From: Yersinia artesiana
GTDB lineage: Bacteria; Pseudomonadota; Gammaproteobacteria; Enterobacterales; Enterobacteriaceae
Reading direction: 5' to 3'
DNA length: 64,000 nucleotides
Assembly (NCBI RefSeq): GCF_902726545.1
Contig: NZ_CACVAD010000020.1
Location: forward strand, 1-64,000
Below are positions 41,143 to 50,688 of this stretch, one piece after another; the first letter of the stretch is position 1, and every line of letters starts with the position of its first letter. Below the pieces are notes generated by a model. The model worked only from the letters and a program-made list of their open reading frames with translations, ran no database searches and was not told the origin of the DNA. Both the position numbers and the translations under genes were made by a program.

Positions 41143-42084
41143 TTATTCCGCCACCCACTGTTGTAACAGAATCTCTATCGTTCGTTGCGCGAGGATAGCC
41201 TCTTCACCTGACACTTGTGGTGTTGTCTGATTACTGACCGCCTCGATAAAGTGATGAACCGCCCCGCTAAAGCCTCGTTGTTCTAATGTGGTTTGCCAAC
41301 CAGGTGCGGGCAAAGTTATCACCTGCCCGTCGGACTCCTGCTGCCATTGGCGCATATCCGTAATCTGATAGCAGCTACCGGGGCTAACCGCTTGTACACT
41401 TTCGCGTTGAGTCCCGCCATGGCGATGCATGCTGGTGGTGATCAGACAATCGCCCGCCTGGAAATGGTGCTCGGCATACAACATCTGTTGTTGCGGGTTT
41501 GTTTGTATCGTCCCACTCAATAATTTGGCCGTAGCCCCCCCCAGCCATAGTGCCGTATCCACCACATGCAGATAATCATCAAGCAAGGTAAAACGGACAT
41601 CATTTGGCCCGATACTATTCTGCCGATGTTTCTCCATACGCAGCGATGCAGGGTGACTCATTTGCTGCTTAAGCTGCTGATACAATGGCGCAAAGCGTCG
41701 ATTAAACCCCACCATTAGCGCCAACCGCTGCTTCGCCGCCAGCGCAATCAATTGTTCGGACTGCGCGATGGTTTCGGCTAATGGTTTATCAACATAAACA
41801 TGAACCCCGGCCTGCAATAACTCGCTCACCACCTGAAAATGGCTGGCGGTACTGCTGTGCACGAAGATGGCATCACATTCAGCGGCCAAGGTATCCAATC
41901 GTGAGAAATAACGCATGCGATAGCTGTCGCACACCGGTTGTGCTTTTATCTGATTGGGAGAAAACGCCCCCACCAACTGCCAGCCCTGCGTTTGAGTCAA
42001 AATAGGTAAATAGGCCTTTTGCGCAATACCACCAAGGCCGACTATGCCGACACGCAGTTTTTTATCAACACCGGATTGTTTCAT
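41143..42084 (-). CDS. mviM: Gfo/Idh/MocA family oxidoreductase MviM
   Basis: A 313-residue putative NAD(P)-dependent dehydrogenase. It has the nucleotide fingerprint VGIVGLGGIAQKAYLP (from about residue 13), the catalytic-lysine motif VDKPLAET and GFNRRFAPLY. The substrate is unknown. I chose the ATG at 42084, which has AAGGA four bases upstream and avoids overlapping yceH; an ATG at 42102 is the alternative. It sits between yceH and murJ as in E. coli. Confidence 0.92.
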   Translation of the reverse strand: MKQSGVDKKLRVGIVGLGGIAQKAYLPILTQTQGWQLVGAFSPNQIKAQPVCDSYRMRYFSRLDTLAAECDAIFVHSSTASHFQVVSELLQAGVHVYVDKPLAETIAQSEQLIALAAKQRLALMVGFNRRFAPLYQQLKQQMSHPASLRMEKHRQNSIGPNDVRFTLLDDYLHVVDTALWLGGATAKLLSGTIQTNPQQQMLYAEHHFQAGDCLITTSMHRHGGTQRESVQAVSPGSCYQITDMRQWQQESDGQVITLPAPGWQTTLEQRGFSGAVHHFIEAVSNQTTPQVSGEEAILAQRTIEILLQQWVAE

Positions 42085-42094
42085 AGCATCCTTA

Positions 42095-42736
42095 TTAATC
42101 ATCCAACTGTATCAACACTTCGTCCAGGCGACGAGTCAGTGCCATAACCTGCTGTTCGAGCTGAGCGACTCTGGCTTCAAGGGTGCCAGTTGACCCCGAT
42201 GCAATTTCTTCTGTCGATGATGCTGGTGCGACATCACCACTTAACAGATGCATAAAGCGGCTTTCTCGCTTACCTGGCTCACGCGCCAAGCGCACCACAA
42301 AAGGCCCATCTTCGCGTAAAGATAACTGATTGAGCACTTCTTCAGTTTCAGCCACATCGGAAAACTCATGCATCCGGTTGGTACGCGTACGCAACTCGCC
42401 CGGTGTCTGTGCCCCGCGCAAAAGTAATGTGGTCATCACGGCCAGTTCAGCGGGAGAAAACTTCAAATTGCCAAATTCTGAATTACAAAAACGGTGCTCA
42501 TACTTCATCACCCGATTGCCACTTTGGGTGCGGATAAGATGTTTTTTCAACAAAAAATCCAATGTTTGTTGCACCTCAGATTCAGATAACTCCATCACCG
42601 GTTCACGGTTGGTTTTCTGATTACAGGCAATCGTAACCCCATTGAGTGACATCGGATATTGCTCCGGCGTTGTCACTTGTTTTTCCAGCAAACAGCCAAT
42701 AACTCTGGCTTCTTGTGCATTCAAACTGTGTTTCAT
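42095..42736 (-). CDS. yceH: YceH family protein (UPF0502/DUF480)
   Basis: A 213-residue protein built of two winged-helix-like domains, with a coiled-coil tail ([22 protein letters not shown], residues about 187-208). Family marks are [34 protein letters not shown] and [15 protein letters not shown]. The function is unknown. It starts 7 bases after rimJ and is likely cotranscribed with it. Confidence 0.94.
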   Translation of the reverse strand: MKHSLNAQEARVIGCLLEKQVTTPEQYPMSLNGVTIACNQKTNREPVMELSESEVQQTLDFLLKKHLIRTQSGNRVMKYEHRFCNSEFGNLKFSPAELAVMTTLLLRGAQTPGELRTRTNRMHEFSDVAETEEVLNQLSLREDGPFVVRLAREPGKRESRFMHLLSGDVAPASSTEEIASGSTGTLEARVAQLEQQVMALTRRLDEVLIQLDD

Positions 42737-42743
42737 CCTGACC

Positions 42744-43328
42744 TCAGCGAGTTGGCATCCATTCTTTGTTAGTTAAAGCCGTCAGCACATGATCGCGCCA
42801 TTGACCATCGATCAATAAATAATCTTTCGCGTAGCCTTCACGTTCAAATCCAAGGCGTTCAAGCAAGTTACCACTGCGGTGATTATGCGGCATATAGTTA
42901 GCCATAATACGATGCATCCGCTCCTGCCGCTGCATGTAGCGAATCAGTGGTTGCAAGGCTTCAAACATCAGCCCCTGCCCCTGCCAGCGCTCACCTAATG
43001 AATAGCCAAGAAAGCAGGCATGGAACGAACCGCGCAACACATTGCTAAAGTTCGCCACACCACGAACTTCTTTTTCTTCTGGATCTAACAAAATAAAATA
43101 ATAGGCGCTGCCCTGTTTTTGCAGCTCCATGATCATTCCCAACCGTGCCTGCCAGCCAGAAGGCATGCAATGACTTTGATCACGCACCGGCTCCCAGGGT
43201 TTAAGAAATGCCTGATTTTCAGCGTAATACTCCGCCATGCGATACGCATCACGCTCATTAACCAGCCGCAGTGACATTCGGTCTGTTGTTAAGCGGATTT
43301 TAGGTGTTGCTGAATGATAGCCGAACAT
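42744..43328 (-). CDS. rimJ: ribosomal protein uS5 N-acetyltransferase RimJ
   Basis: A 194-residue GNAT enzyme that acetylates the N-terminal alanine of ribosomal protein S5. The acetyl-CoA region is [20 protein letters not shown], and the family has [22 protein letters not shown] and [19 protein letters not shown]. It is the first gene of a leftward rimJ-yceH-mviM unit. In E. coli mdtH diverges directly from rimJ; here they are 2.4 kb apart. Confidence 0.96.
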   Translation of the reverse strand: MFGYHSATPKIRLTTDRMSLRLVNERDAYRMAEYYAENQAFLKPWEPVRDQSHCMPSGWQARLGMIMELQKQGSAYYFILLDPEEKEVRGVANFSNVLRGSFHACFLGYSLGERWQGQGLMFEALQPLIRYMQRQERMHRIMANYMPHNHRSGNLLERLGFEREGYAKDYLLIDGQWRDHVLTALTNKEWMPTR

Positions 43329-43937
43329 CTGCTCCCCTTGGGCTATGTGCTGTACTCAATTAGTGACAATCTTTTTATTCAATATACCTGCTGTCTGGCT
43401 GCCACGTAAAACGATGGCCGCGCTCTTTTTGCACATCAATACAGCAAGATTAGGCAACTAAAGAGCCAAAAAGACATTTTATTATGAAACTGTCGGTGAG
43501 GTAACGTATTGACGATAAAAAATATTATCCATCCAAACCCAGCACTGTTGTCATCTCAGCCAGGTTGTTAGACTAAAGCACCACAGCAAATTGAAACAGG
43601 CGATCGCCACCATTTGAAATCTTTCCAGCAGCAAATATGAATTCTATTATCCAGATTGGCTCGCTTAGCCTATAAATTTCATTATACCTGTCACACTTGT
43701 CATTTATTCTGTTGAATTAAATTAAAGGTTTTTTCTCTTGATACATCCATTATATGCTTTTGTTGCAGAGACTCTGCCTGGCAGTATTTATAGCGATGAA
43801 ATGCAACTCAGTTTAATGAGTATAATATGTGAAGTTTTATGCGCAAAACATATACAATCTCTTTCCTAATTCGGTTATTTGTATTAATATTGCGCTGAAG
43901 GAAAATAAGGATCATCAACTAATAATCAAGGGACATC
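43329..43937. other. AT-rich region between rimJ and the DUF4225 gene
   Basis: About 610 bases, part of the islet inserted between rimJ and mdtH. It holds the rimJ promoter side and presumably the promoter of the DUF4225 gene. A 43-codon frame from a TTG at 43738 to 43869 reads like protein in places but has only a weak ribosome site. No other gene is visible. Confidence 0.4.
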
Positions 43938-44729
43938 ATGGACATTCATCTTAATCAAAAAAGAAGATTTATCGAGTATTATCAAGCCATTGCAATGACT
44001 AACAGTGACAAGCTATTAAGGGTAGCCAGAGATGTTTCGCGTTTTGTTCTTCGTGATGCTCTAGTTAGGGCAAGGTTTGAAAACGAAATAAAAGATTTTA
44101 TTAGTGAACAGATGAAAATAATAAAATCAGCCAGAACGGAATCTGATTGCAAGATAGCTATCGATAATTTGAATAAAGAGTGTAGCAATCTGCTTGAACA
44201 AGATCTTATGCTGAAAACCAAACGAGCCAAAACTGTTGTCGCTATAGAACTTAAAAAGGATCGAGATACTTGGGGTTATGTTATACAAGGAGTTTATTTA
44301 ACTCTGGGTGGACTTACAATATTGGGAGGTATTAGCCTAACTGCGAGCTCTTTAGCATCAGGAAATATAATTGGCGTTATGGCTGGAGTAACGATAGTGT
44401 TACACGGGGCTAATAGTCTCCAAGAAATATATATGAACTTGAGAAACGACACTGATTCATCAACAGGCCTTATCCAGAATGGATATATCGCCACTGCAGA
44501 ATTTTTAGGCTTTGAGAAAAAGGTTGGTGTATTAGCCTATAACTTTATGAGTATTGGATTATCAGGTTATGGAATGGCAAGAATGGTTCTGAAGCCCGAT
44601 GCATGGAGACTATTTAGACATATCCCAACTGATTATGTGAGGAACATAAAGACTATGGGATATGGTTCATTAGCCATTGAAGGCACCGGTAATGCTTTAT
44701 CAGTTAAAGCAATTAACGATAGCAAATAA
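43938..44729 (+). CDS. DUF4225 domain membrane protein
   Basis: A 263-residue protein whose C-terminal half fits the DUF4225 family as I recall it: LGGLTILGGISL, VTIVLHGANSLQEIY, GYGMARMVLKPDAWRLFRHIPTDYVR and MGYGSLAIEGTGNAL. Residues 1-105 are soluble, helical and lysine/glutamate-rich; two hydrophobic helices lie at about 114-136 and 143-158; residues 160-263 are the conserved tail. There is no signal peptide. The ribosome site AAGGGA precedes the ATG. Function is unknown. Base composition is AT-rich compared with neighbours, and it lies in an inserted islet, so horizontal transfer is likely. A toxin role is conceivable but only an inference. Confidence 0.8.
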   Translation: MDIHLNQKRRFIEYYQAIAMTNSDKLLRVARDVSRFVLRDALVRARFENEIKDFISEQMKIIKSARTESDCKIAIDNLNKECSNLLEQDLMLKTKRAKTVVAIELKKDRDTWGYVIQGVYLTLGGLTILGGISLTASSLASGNIIGVMAGVTIVLHGANSLQEIYMNLRNDTDSSTGLIQNGYIATAEFLGFEKKVGVLAYNFMSIGLSGYGMARMVLKPDAWRLFRHIPTDYVRNIKTMGYGSLAIEGTGNALSVKAINDSK

Positions 44730-44743
44730 CGTTAATCACATTA

Positions 44744-45058
44744 CTATTTCAATGGTACAAATAATAACTTCGCTCCTAATACAACAGGGGCGACGATATG
44801 TATCATAATAATTACGACTATCGCTACAAAAATAAAAGACTCAAATTGAAGTGAATCACCTGTGACAAAAGCCACAACAGCTAACAAGAAAAATAGTAGT
44901 TGCAGGAATATCATTCCCAATGAAATTCGTTTGAGTTGTGCTATCGCAGTCTTAAATGGAATGTTATTTCCTGTAGCTTGTTTGCGTATAAATTCAATAT
45001 CTCTTTTTGAGATAAATTTCTTCTCTGATAACAACAGCTCAATACTTTTATCATCCAT
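44744..45058 (-). CDS. small two-helix membrane protein, unknown function
   Basis: A 104-residue protein I do not recognise. Residues 1-44 are soluble and charged (LLLSEKKFISKRDIEFIRKQATG), followed by two hydrophobic segments (about 46-68 and 73-97), with a short tail. It is convergent with the DUF4225 gene, with only 14 bases between stops, and shares its low GC. Being paired with a DUF4225 membrane protein it could be an immunity or partner protein, but opposite orientation is unusual for that. GGCAGG precedes the ATG. Confidence 0.65.
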   Translation of the reverse strand: MDDKSIELLLSEKKFISKRDIEFIRKQATGNNIPFKTAIAQLKRISLGMIFLQLLFFLLAVVAFVTGDSLQFESFIFVAIVVIIMIHIVAPVVLGAKLLFVPLK

Positions 45059-45406
45059 AATAACCTGCCATCCATATTAAACAATTTCATATGATATCTG
45101 ATTTCCGTATGATGCTGCAATCCTGCTACTTAAAATTAGGATTTTTGCTTGCACGGTTTATGCCGTAGCAGCAGTAATAGCAGTCGGTTTCACTGTTATC
45201 AATGTTGCTTGAGATAAACGCCAGCTATAACTTTTATATGCTAATAAAAGATGCCAGAAAACAAAGTTGCCCTAACGTCGTTGCTTCCCCATAGGTGGAT
45301 TTCATATTTGTTATCAATAATTGTTCACCTATTTGGCTGTTGCCGCAAAATCGGTCGTAACAAACATTGATGATGTTTCTGCTGATAACACCGGTGGCAA
45401 ATAATT

Positions 45407-45562
45407 TCAACATGGAACTATCTGCGCGTTTTTATCTTTAAATGCTGAGCCAGGTTCTGCACGAAGCCAAACCCTGTGATTAGCGTTTAGACGAAAAGCT
45501 GATTTTTCTTTATCAAATTGATTTTTAACGTAATAGACAAGACTACTAGCCTGTCGAGTCAT
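45407..45562 (-). pseudogene. short coding remnant in the islet
   Basis: A leftward frame of 51 codons from ATG 45562; it stays open 10 more codons upstream without a start. The composition is protein-like (RQASSLVYYVKNQFDKEK, then HRVWLRAEPGSAFKDK), unlike the surrounding spacer, and there is no ribosome site. I do not recognise the family. It looks like the C-terminal end of a gene lost by deletion. Confidence 0.35.
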
Positions 45563-45659
45563 TCCGTAACCATTACCTTGCTGCTCACCAGAAACTCATG
45601 CGTAGCAGTATGCAGTTCAATTATTAGTTGATATCATTATTGCTGCTCTCACAAAGGAT

Positions 45660-45685
45660 ATAGTTTGTATAACACTTCAAACTAT
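45660..45685. promoter_or_regulatory. operator-like dyad upstream of mdtH
   Basis: Perfect 8-bp arms ATAGTTTG and CAAACTAT, 10 bases apart, 46 bases before the mdtH start. The arms with one helical turn between them look like a dimeric repressor site; the protein that would bind is unknown. Confidence 0.4.
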
Positions 45686-45731
45686 AAACGTATTTTCTAT
45701 TCCCTCCTTTTTTAATTTCTGACGGTGAAGC

Positions 45732-46937
45732 ATGGCCTTGGTATCGCAAGCTCGGAGCTTGGGTAAGTACTTTTTATTGCTTGATAACTTATTAGTTGTG
45801 TTGGGGTTCTTTGTTGTTTTCCCACTCATCTCTATCCGATTTGTCGATCAGTTAGGTTGGGCTGCGCTACTCGTGGGTCTGGCCCTGGGATTAAGGCAAC
45901 TGGTGCAACAAGGACTAGGGATCTTCGGCGGCGCTATCGCTGACCGTTTTGGTGCGAAACCCATGATAGTCACCGGTATGCTGATGCGTGCGGCAGGGTT
46001 TGCTTTAATGGCGATGGCCGACGAACCCTGGATACTGTGGCTAGCTTGTGCGCTGTCTGGTTTGGGAGGAACCCTCTTTGACCCGCCGCGTACCGCACTG
46101 GTCATCAAGTTAACTCGCCCCCATGAGCGTGGCCGTTTCTATTCCCTCTTGATGATGCAAGACAGTGCCGGTGCGGTTATCGGCGCATTGATCGGCAGTT
46201 GGTTGCTGCAATACGACTTCCATTTTGTCTGCTGGACCGGCGCAGTTATCTTTATATTGGCCGCGGGCTGGAACGTCTGGCTGCTGCCGGCTTATCGAAT
46301 TTCTACCGTGCGCGCACCGATGAAAGAAGGGCTGATGCGAGTGCTACGTGACCGCCGCTTTGTCACCTATGTGCTAACTCTGACCGGTTATTACATGTTG
46401 TCGGTGCAGGTCATGCTGATGCTGCCGATTGTGGTCAATGAAATTGCCGGCTCCCCTGCCGCGGTTAAATGGATGTATGCCATTGAAGCTGCACTCTCAC
46501 TGACTTTGCTCTACCCGATTGCCCGCTGGAGCGAAAAGCGTTTTCGCCTTGAACAGCGTCTAATGTTCGGTTTGTTGATAATGACATTAAGCCTGTTCCC
46601 TGTAGGCCTGATTACCCATCTGCAAACATTATTTATGTTTATCTGCTTCTTCTATATGGGTTCTATTATTGCCGAACCCGCCCGTGAAACACTGAGTGCT
46701 TCACTGGCAGATTCGCGCGCTCGTGGCAGTTATATGGGCTTTAGTCGTCTGGGGTTGGCGCTGGGTGGTGCACTGGGTTACACCGGTGGAGGATGGATGT
46801 ACGACACTGGACGAACGCTGGAAATGCCGGAATTACCCTGGTTCCTGCTGGGTGTTATTGGTTTAATTACACTCGTGGGATTGTACTGGCAATTTAACCA
46901 GCGCCGTATTGAGTCCGCCATGTTGAGCGGCAGCTAG
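45732..46937 (+). CDS. mdtH: multidrug efflux MFS transporter MdtH
   Basis: A 401-residue major facilitator with 11-12 membrane helices, exporting drugs such as fluoroquinolones when overexpressed in E. coli. It starts [35 protein letters not shown]; the MFS loop motif is [14 protein letters not shown]. Length is close to E. coli MdtH (402). A dyad is present in its promoter region and an inverted repeat GCCGGAG-N7-CTCCGGC follows at 46948-46968. Confidence 0.95.
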   Translation: MALVSQARSLGKYFLLLDNLLVVLGFFVVFPLISIRFVDQLGWAALLVGLALGLRQLVQQGLGIFGGAIADRFGAKPMIVTGMLMRAAGFALMAMADEPWILWLACALSGLGGTLFDPPRTALVIKLTRPHERGRFYSLLMMQDSAGAVIGALIGSWLLQYDFHFVCWTGAVIFILAAGWNVWLLPAYRISTVRAPMKEGLMRVLRDRRFVTYVLTLTGYYMLSVQVMLMLPIVVNEIAGSPAAVKWMYAIEAALSLTLLYPIARWSEKRFRLEQRLMFGLLIMTLSLFPVGLITHLQTLFMFICFFYMGSIIAEPARETLSASLADSRARGSYMGFSRLGLALGGALGYTGGGWMYDTGRTLEMPELPWFLLGVIGLITLVGLYWQFNQRRIESAMLSGS

Positions 46938-47141
46938 CGTGTCACTCGCCGGAGCGCCCTGCTCCGGCATACCGCCCTCATGCCGATTCAGGGTTATCTG
47001 ATTGGCAACCAGCATACTCTGCTGCACTATTCTCCATCCCAACCGTCATTGAACAAACAGGGTAAATAATACAAAACGATAAGCTAACCAGTTACTATTA
47101 GGTAAATTTGGTTTGTTTAATGTCATTGTTACGAGGCTTTA

Positions 47142-47705
47142 ATGAATAAATTAATGTGGGGCGCTGCGGCGCTAGTGGTTACTGCAACACTGGTCGGTTG
47201 TAACCAACTAACTCAATACACACTGAGCGAACAAGAAGTTAATGACTATCTGCAAAAGCATAATAACTATGAAAAACAGATTGGTATTCCAGGGCTGGTT
47301 GATGCTCATATCACGCTAACACAATTGCAAAGCCAAATTGGTCGTGCGGAACCCGGTAAAGTCACCTTAACCGGTAACGCCAAAGTCGATATTACGTCGA
47401 TTCTCGGCCCGCAAACTGCCGATATGACATTAACCTTAAAAGCGCAACCAACATTTGATCGCGATAAAGGTGCTATCTTCCTGAAAGATATGGAATTAAC
47501 TGACTACACGGTGAAACCGGAGAAAATGGATTCAGTAATGAAAGCACTGACACCTTATTTAAATCAGTCACTGAAATCTTATTTTGATCAGCAGCCTGCT
47601 TATGTGCTGGACGGTGAAAAGAGTAAAGCTGAAGCCATGGCGAAAAAATTGGCAAAAGGTTTAGAAGTGAAACCGGGCCAATTAGTCATCCCACTGACGG
47701 ACTAA
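47142..47705 (+). CDS. yceB: YceB family lipoprotein (DUF1439)
   Basis: A 187-residue lipoprotein with lipobox LVGC at Cys20. The family core is ITLTQLQSQIGRAEPGKVTLTGNAKVDI and the conserved end PGQLVIPLTD; the fold is related to lipid-binding barrels. Its function is unknown. In E. coli grxB lies between mdtH and yceB; here it is absent. A terminator follows at 47728-47766. Confidence 0.93.
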   Translation: MNKLMWGAAALVVTATLVGCNQLTQYTLSEQEVNDYLQKHNNYEKQIGIPGLVDAHITLTQLQSQIGRAEPGKVTLTGNAKVDITSILGPQTADMTLTLKAQPTFDRDKGAIFLKDMELTDYTVKPEKMDSVMKALTPYLNQSLKSYFDQQPAYVLDGEKSKAEAMAKKLAKGLEVKPGQLVIPLTD

Positions 47706-47727
47706 TTGGCACCGCACATTTGATCTC

Positions 47728-47766
47728 AATGATACGGGGGGTTACTCCTCCGTATCATTATTTTCT
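47728..47766 (+). terminator. terminator after yceB, overlapping the ycdY end
   Basis: Arms AATGATACGGGGG and CCTCCGTATCATT (one wobble pair) with a 6-base loop, followed by ATTATTTTC. The ycdY stop codon lies in the loop, so the hairpin serves the convergent genes. Confidence 0.75.
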
Positions 47767-48302
47767 GAAAGTTCATCCCACATGGCCTGCAAGGCTTCGC
47801 GGCTCAACTGTGCCAAAGTGCGATAAAAACCGCTGGTGGCATGGGCTTCTACTTTGCCAAGAAAACGGCCACACCAAGGCAGTAAATAGGCATCAAACAG
47901 TTCAATTTGCGCCGCCACTTCATCTTCCGCAGCTTGATCTTCCAGCCACGAGGCTGCCAGTAATAAACCACCAAAATGGTCTGTTGGCGCTTCTCCTAAC
48001 GGCATACCGCGTTGTTGAAGAAAAGCTCTAACCTCGGCTTCCGGGCGAGCATTGTCATAATCGGAGCCATAAGGCGAAACGCTGCGCTCGTCACCGACAA
48101 ACAAAGCATTATAATCAGCGACCAGAGCTTCAGGTTGATACTCATGTTGCAGTCGCGTCAGCAACTCACTCTGTTCCAGTGGCCAATGTTGTTCCAATTT
48201 ACCCTGACCTATCAGCGCAAAAAGCGGTTCTAACAGCGGATCTTGTGGCTGGCGATAAAAAAGTGACCCAAGAATGCGGCACACCAGAGAAAAATCATTC
48301 AT
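47742..48302 (-). CDS. ycdY: TorD-family chaperone YcdY
   Basis: A 186-residue all-helical protein of the TorD/DmsD redox-enzyme maturation family. Marks are FSLVCRILGSLFY, ALVADYNALFVGD and SVSPYGSDYDNARPEAEVRAFL, with the family's DHFGGLLLAASWL. In E. coli YcdY binds and activates the phosphatase YcdX, whose gene is directly upstream here, supporting the same role. Confidence 0.94.
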   Translation of the reverse strand: MNDFSLVCRILGSLFYRQPQDPLLEPLFALIGQGKLEQHWPLEQSELLTRLQHEYQPEALVADYNALFVGDERSVSPYGSDYDNARPEAEVRAFLQQRGMPLGEAPTDHFGGLLLAASWLEDQAAEDEVAAQIELFDAYLLPWCGRFLGKVEAHATSGFYRTLAQLSREALQAMWDELSENNDTEE

Positions 48303-48364
48303 TTACATCATCCTGTTTCTTATTGGTTTTTAAATCAAAGAAATGTGACAGCGTCACATAAAAA

Positions 48365-49102
48365 TCACAACCCGGCCAACTCTGGTATCGCCGCGCGGCC
48401 ACGTTGCTCAAGGAAATTCAACAAACGTCGCGGGCTGACATTCAAAATGCGCTCTTGCGGGAAATTCACTTCAGCAATAATGCGCTCGCAATGTTCAAAA
48501 ATTCCCAATGAATAAGCAATATGGGAGTCTGAACCCAAGGCCAACCAACCACCCGCATCCCGCACCGCTTGCGCAATCGCACGACAATTCGCTTCGCTCC
48601 CTTTGCGTGAATGTGTAAATGATGAGTTATTCAATTCCAGCGCCACATTATATTTTGCAGCAGCTTCAGCAATTGCTTTAATATCAACCGGATATTTAGG
48701 ATTACCGGGGTGGCTGATAATATGCACATTCCCCTGCGCCATGGTGGCAATCATCGCCTGGGTATTGGCAGCCTTATCTTGAGGCGGGAACACGGGCTCG
48801 TGGAAACCGGCAATTAGCAAGTCGATGGCATCCAGCATCGGGCCAGTACAATCAATGTCACCGTCCAGATTTTTAATATTCGCTTCAATACCACGCAAGA
48901 TCCCCACGCCATCAACCAACCGCGGCCATACGCGCATGTTCATAAAGTGCCAATAATGCGGGGCATCAGCCATATCCGGGCCATGGTCAGTAATAGCAAA
49001 CAGTTTGATATTTTTGAGCTTAGCTTCGGCGATATAATCGTGCAGGGTACTGTACGCATGGGTACTGGCAATGGTATGCATATGTAAATCAACAGGATAC
49101 AT
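48365..49102 (-). CDS. ycdX: PHP-domain phosphatase YcdX
   Basis: A 245-residue PHP phosphoesterase with a trinuclear zinc site. The metal ligands are in the start [37 protein letters not shown] and [13 protein letters not shown]. In E. coli it is linked to swarming. I chose the ATG at 49102; the open frame reaches 49156 but the added leader is not conserved. It is followed by ycdY after 62 bases. Confidence 0.95.
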   Translation of the reverse strand: MYPVDLHMHTIASTHAYSTLHDYIAEAKLKNIKLFAITDHGPDMADAPHYWHFMNMRVWPRLVDGVGILRGIEANIKNLDGDIDCTGPMLDAIDLLIAGFHEPVFPPQDKAANTQAMIATMAQGNVHIISHPGNPKYPVDIKAIAEAAAKYNVALELNNSSFTHSRKGSEANCRAIAQAVRDAGGWLALGSDSHIAYSLGIFEHCERIIAEVNFPQERILNVSPRRLLNFLEQRGRAAIPELAGL

Positions 49103-49250
49103 GACTACTCCACAAGGTCTTTTTAAGGCGGGATAGCTTTTTTGCAGGCAAAGCATAGTCCGCTAATGATAGCAGGAATTCTTCTCATCAGCAGCGCTAA
49201 AACCTCGCCGGCAAGTTCGTTAACCCCATCAAGCCGTGGCAGCCCCTAAA

Positions 49251-50192
49251 TCAGTACCCTCTCACGACATCAACCAACCCAACCGGCTCTCCTCCTGCTT
49301 CTATCGCCTGAATATTGGCGACCACCTGATCCATTGCCGCTTCGGGCAGAGTAACGGCAGCAATATGTGGCGTAATGGTGACCCGAGGATGGCTCCAGAA
49401 AGGATGCATTGGCGGCAAAGGTTCTTCAGCAAACACATCTAATGTCGCCGCCGCGACTTGCCCGGCATTCATGGCCGCCAGTAGATCCCGCTCCAATAAG
49501 TGCGCTCCCCGTGCAATATTGATGATATAAGCATTGGCATTCAGTTGTGAAAAGAGTGACTGATTAAGAATACCGGCTGTCTGTGGGGTATGGGGCAACA
49601 GATTAATCAGCAATTGTGTCCCCTGAATGAAAGCGGGTAACTTTTCTTGACCGGCGAAACTGGTCACGCCGGCGATTTGCTTTGCCGTACGGCTCCAACA
49701 ACGGACAGTAAAACCAAACTCGACCAGTTTGTGGGCAACACTTTTCCCTAATACGCCCGCGCCGAGAATGCCTATGGTGAATTTATCGTGCTGATGCGGT
49801 TCGAGGGGTTGCCACAATTTTTGTTGTTGTTGCAGTTGATACTCATCCATGCGACGGAAATAGCGCAATACGGCGGCAACGACATATTCCTGCATCTGCA
49901 AAGACATTCCAGTATCTTCCAGTCGTACCAATGGCACGCCCGCCGGTAAAGTTCCGGGATAACGCCGCTCTTGATCCAAAATAGCGTCTCCCCCCGCGCC
50001 CAGCGCAAACACGCCTTTCAATTCAACACGCTTGGCAAGCATCTCCTGAGGCGGCTGCCAAACCAGCGCATAATCTGCCGGTTGGGTGTCGCCACGCCGC
50101 CATTGTCTGATATTCGCGGTGGGTAAACGCGACTGTAGCCCTGACAACCACTGTTTTGCCTCAACGAATGGGTGATAAAAAATAATATTCAT
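49251..50192 (-). CDS. ghrA: glyoxylate/hydroxypyruvate reductase A
   Basis: A 313-residue cytosolic D-2-hydroxyacid dehydrogenase reducing glyoxylate and hydroxypyruvate with NADPH. The NAD(P) fingerprint is GILGAGVLGKSVAHKL, the catalytic arginine is in NIARGAHL, the glutamate in FAEEPLPPMHPFW and the histidine in ITPHIAAVT. The ATG at 50192 gives the family start MNIIFYHP; a longer frame to 50252 is unconserved. A tRNA-Ser gene lies upstream, as serX does in E. coli. Confidence 0.95.
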   Translation of the reverse strand: MNIIFYHPFVEAKQWLSGLQSRLPTANIRQWRRGDTQPADYALVWQPPQEMLAKRVELKGVFALGAGGDAILDQERRYPGTLPAGVPLVRLEDTGMSLQMQEYVVAAVLRYFRRMDEYQLQQQQKLWQPLEPHQHDKFTIGILGAGVLGKSVAHKLVEFGFTVRCWSRTAKQIAGVTSFAGQEKLPAFIQGTQLLINLLPHTPQTAGILNQSLFSQLNANAYIINIARGAHLLERDLLAAMNAGQVAAATLDVFAEEPLPPMHPFWSHPRVTITPHIAAVTLPEAAMDQVVANIQAIEAGGEPVGLVDVVRGY

Positions 50193-50410
50193 TATTTGCC
50201 AGCTCCTTGCGAAAGTATTGAATAGACTTTCGCGATTAGCTCGCAGATGCAAGCGCTACTCGCAAGAAATGACGATGAAATCAGCAAACTGCTGTAACTT
50301 TCGCTAAACAGTCATAAAGCACACATAAGAGGGTTGACGCTGGGCACACTTTTGCCTACATTACGCCGGTCAGCCACATTGAACACGGCTGATGGTACTA
50401 GCAGTAACAC

Positions 50411-50500
50411 GGTGAGGTGTCTGAGTGGCTGAAGGAGCACGCCTGGAAAGTGTGTATACGTGTAAGCGTATCGAGGGTTCGAACCCCTCCCTCACCGCCA
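50411..50500 (+). tRNA. serX: tRNA-Ser (GGA), copy 1
   Basis: A 90-nt class II tRNA including the encoded CCA. The acceptor 5' strand is GGTGAGG with 3' CCTCACC-G-CCA, the anticodon loop is GCCTGGAAAGT with anticodon GGA, a long variable arm pairs ATACG with CGTAT, and the T arm is GAGGG-TTCGAAC-CCCTC. It reads UCC and UCU serine codons. Its position by ghrA matches serX of E. coli. Confidence 0.97.
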
Positions 50501-50511
50501 TATTAAAGTGA

Positions 50512-50540
50512 AAGGCTCATGAGATTCATGGGCCTTTTTC
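50512..50540 (+). terminator. terminator of tRNA-Ser copy 1
   Basis: Eleven-bp arms AAGGCTCATGA and TCATGGGCCTT (one G-T pair) with a 3-base loop and a T-run, 11 bases after the CCA. Confidence 0.85.
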
Positions 50541-50688
50541 GTTTCTGACCGTTCATGATAATTTCAGTTACCTGCCAGCAATTATAAATAACATTTGTCA
50601 TTAATTGATTATGTAGCCCTGTAGCATCCCATGCTACAACGTGAAGAGTATTTCGATTTTCGAATATAATCCACGAGGGCATAACTAT

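Larger units (their letters stand above)
45059..45731. other. right part of the rimJ-mdtH islet
   Basis: About 670 bases. Besides the leftward remnant at 45407-45562, a hydrophobic open stretch without a start (about 45114-45212, reading like IFACTVYAVAAVIAVGF) is present on the plus strand. A perfect inverted repeat ATAGTTTG-N10-CAAACTAT lies at 45660-45685, before mdtH. Confidence 0.4.

Noticed and set aside
43738-43869. 43-codon frame from a TTG in the rimJ-DUF4225 gap
   Set aside because: Somewhat protein-like, but the start is TTG with only a distant AAAGG, and a frame of this length is expected by chance in AT-rich DNA.
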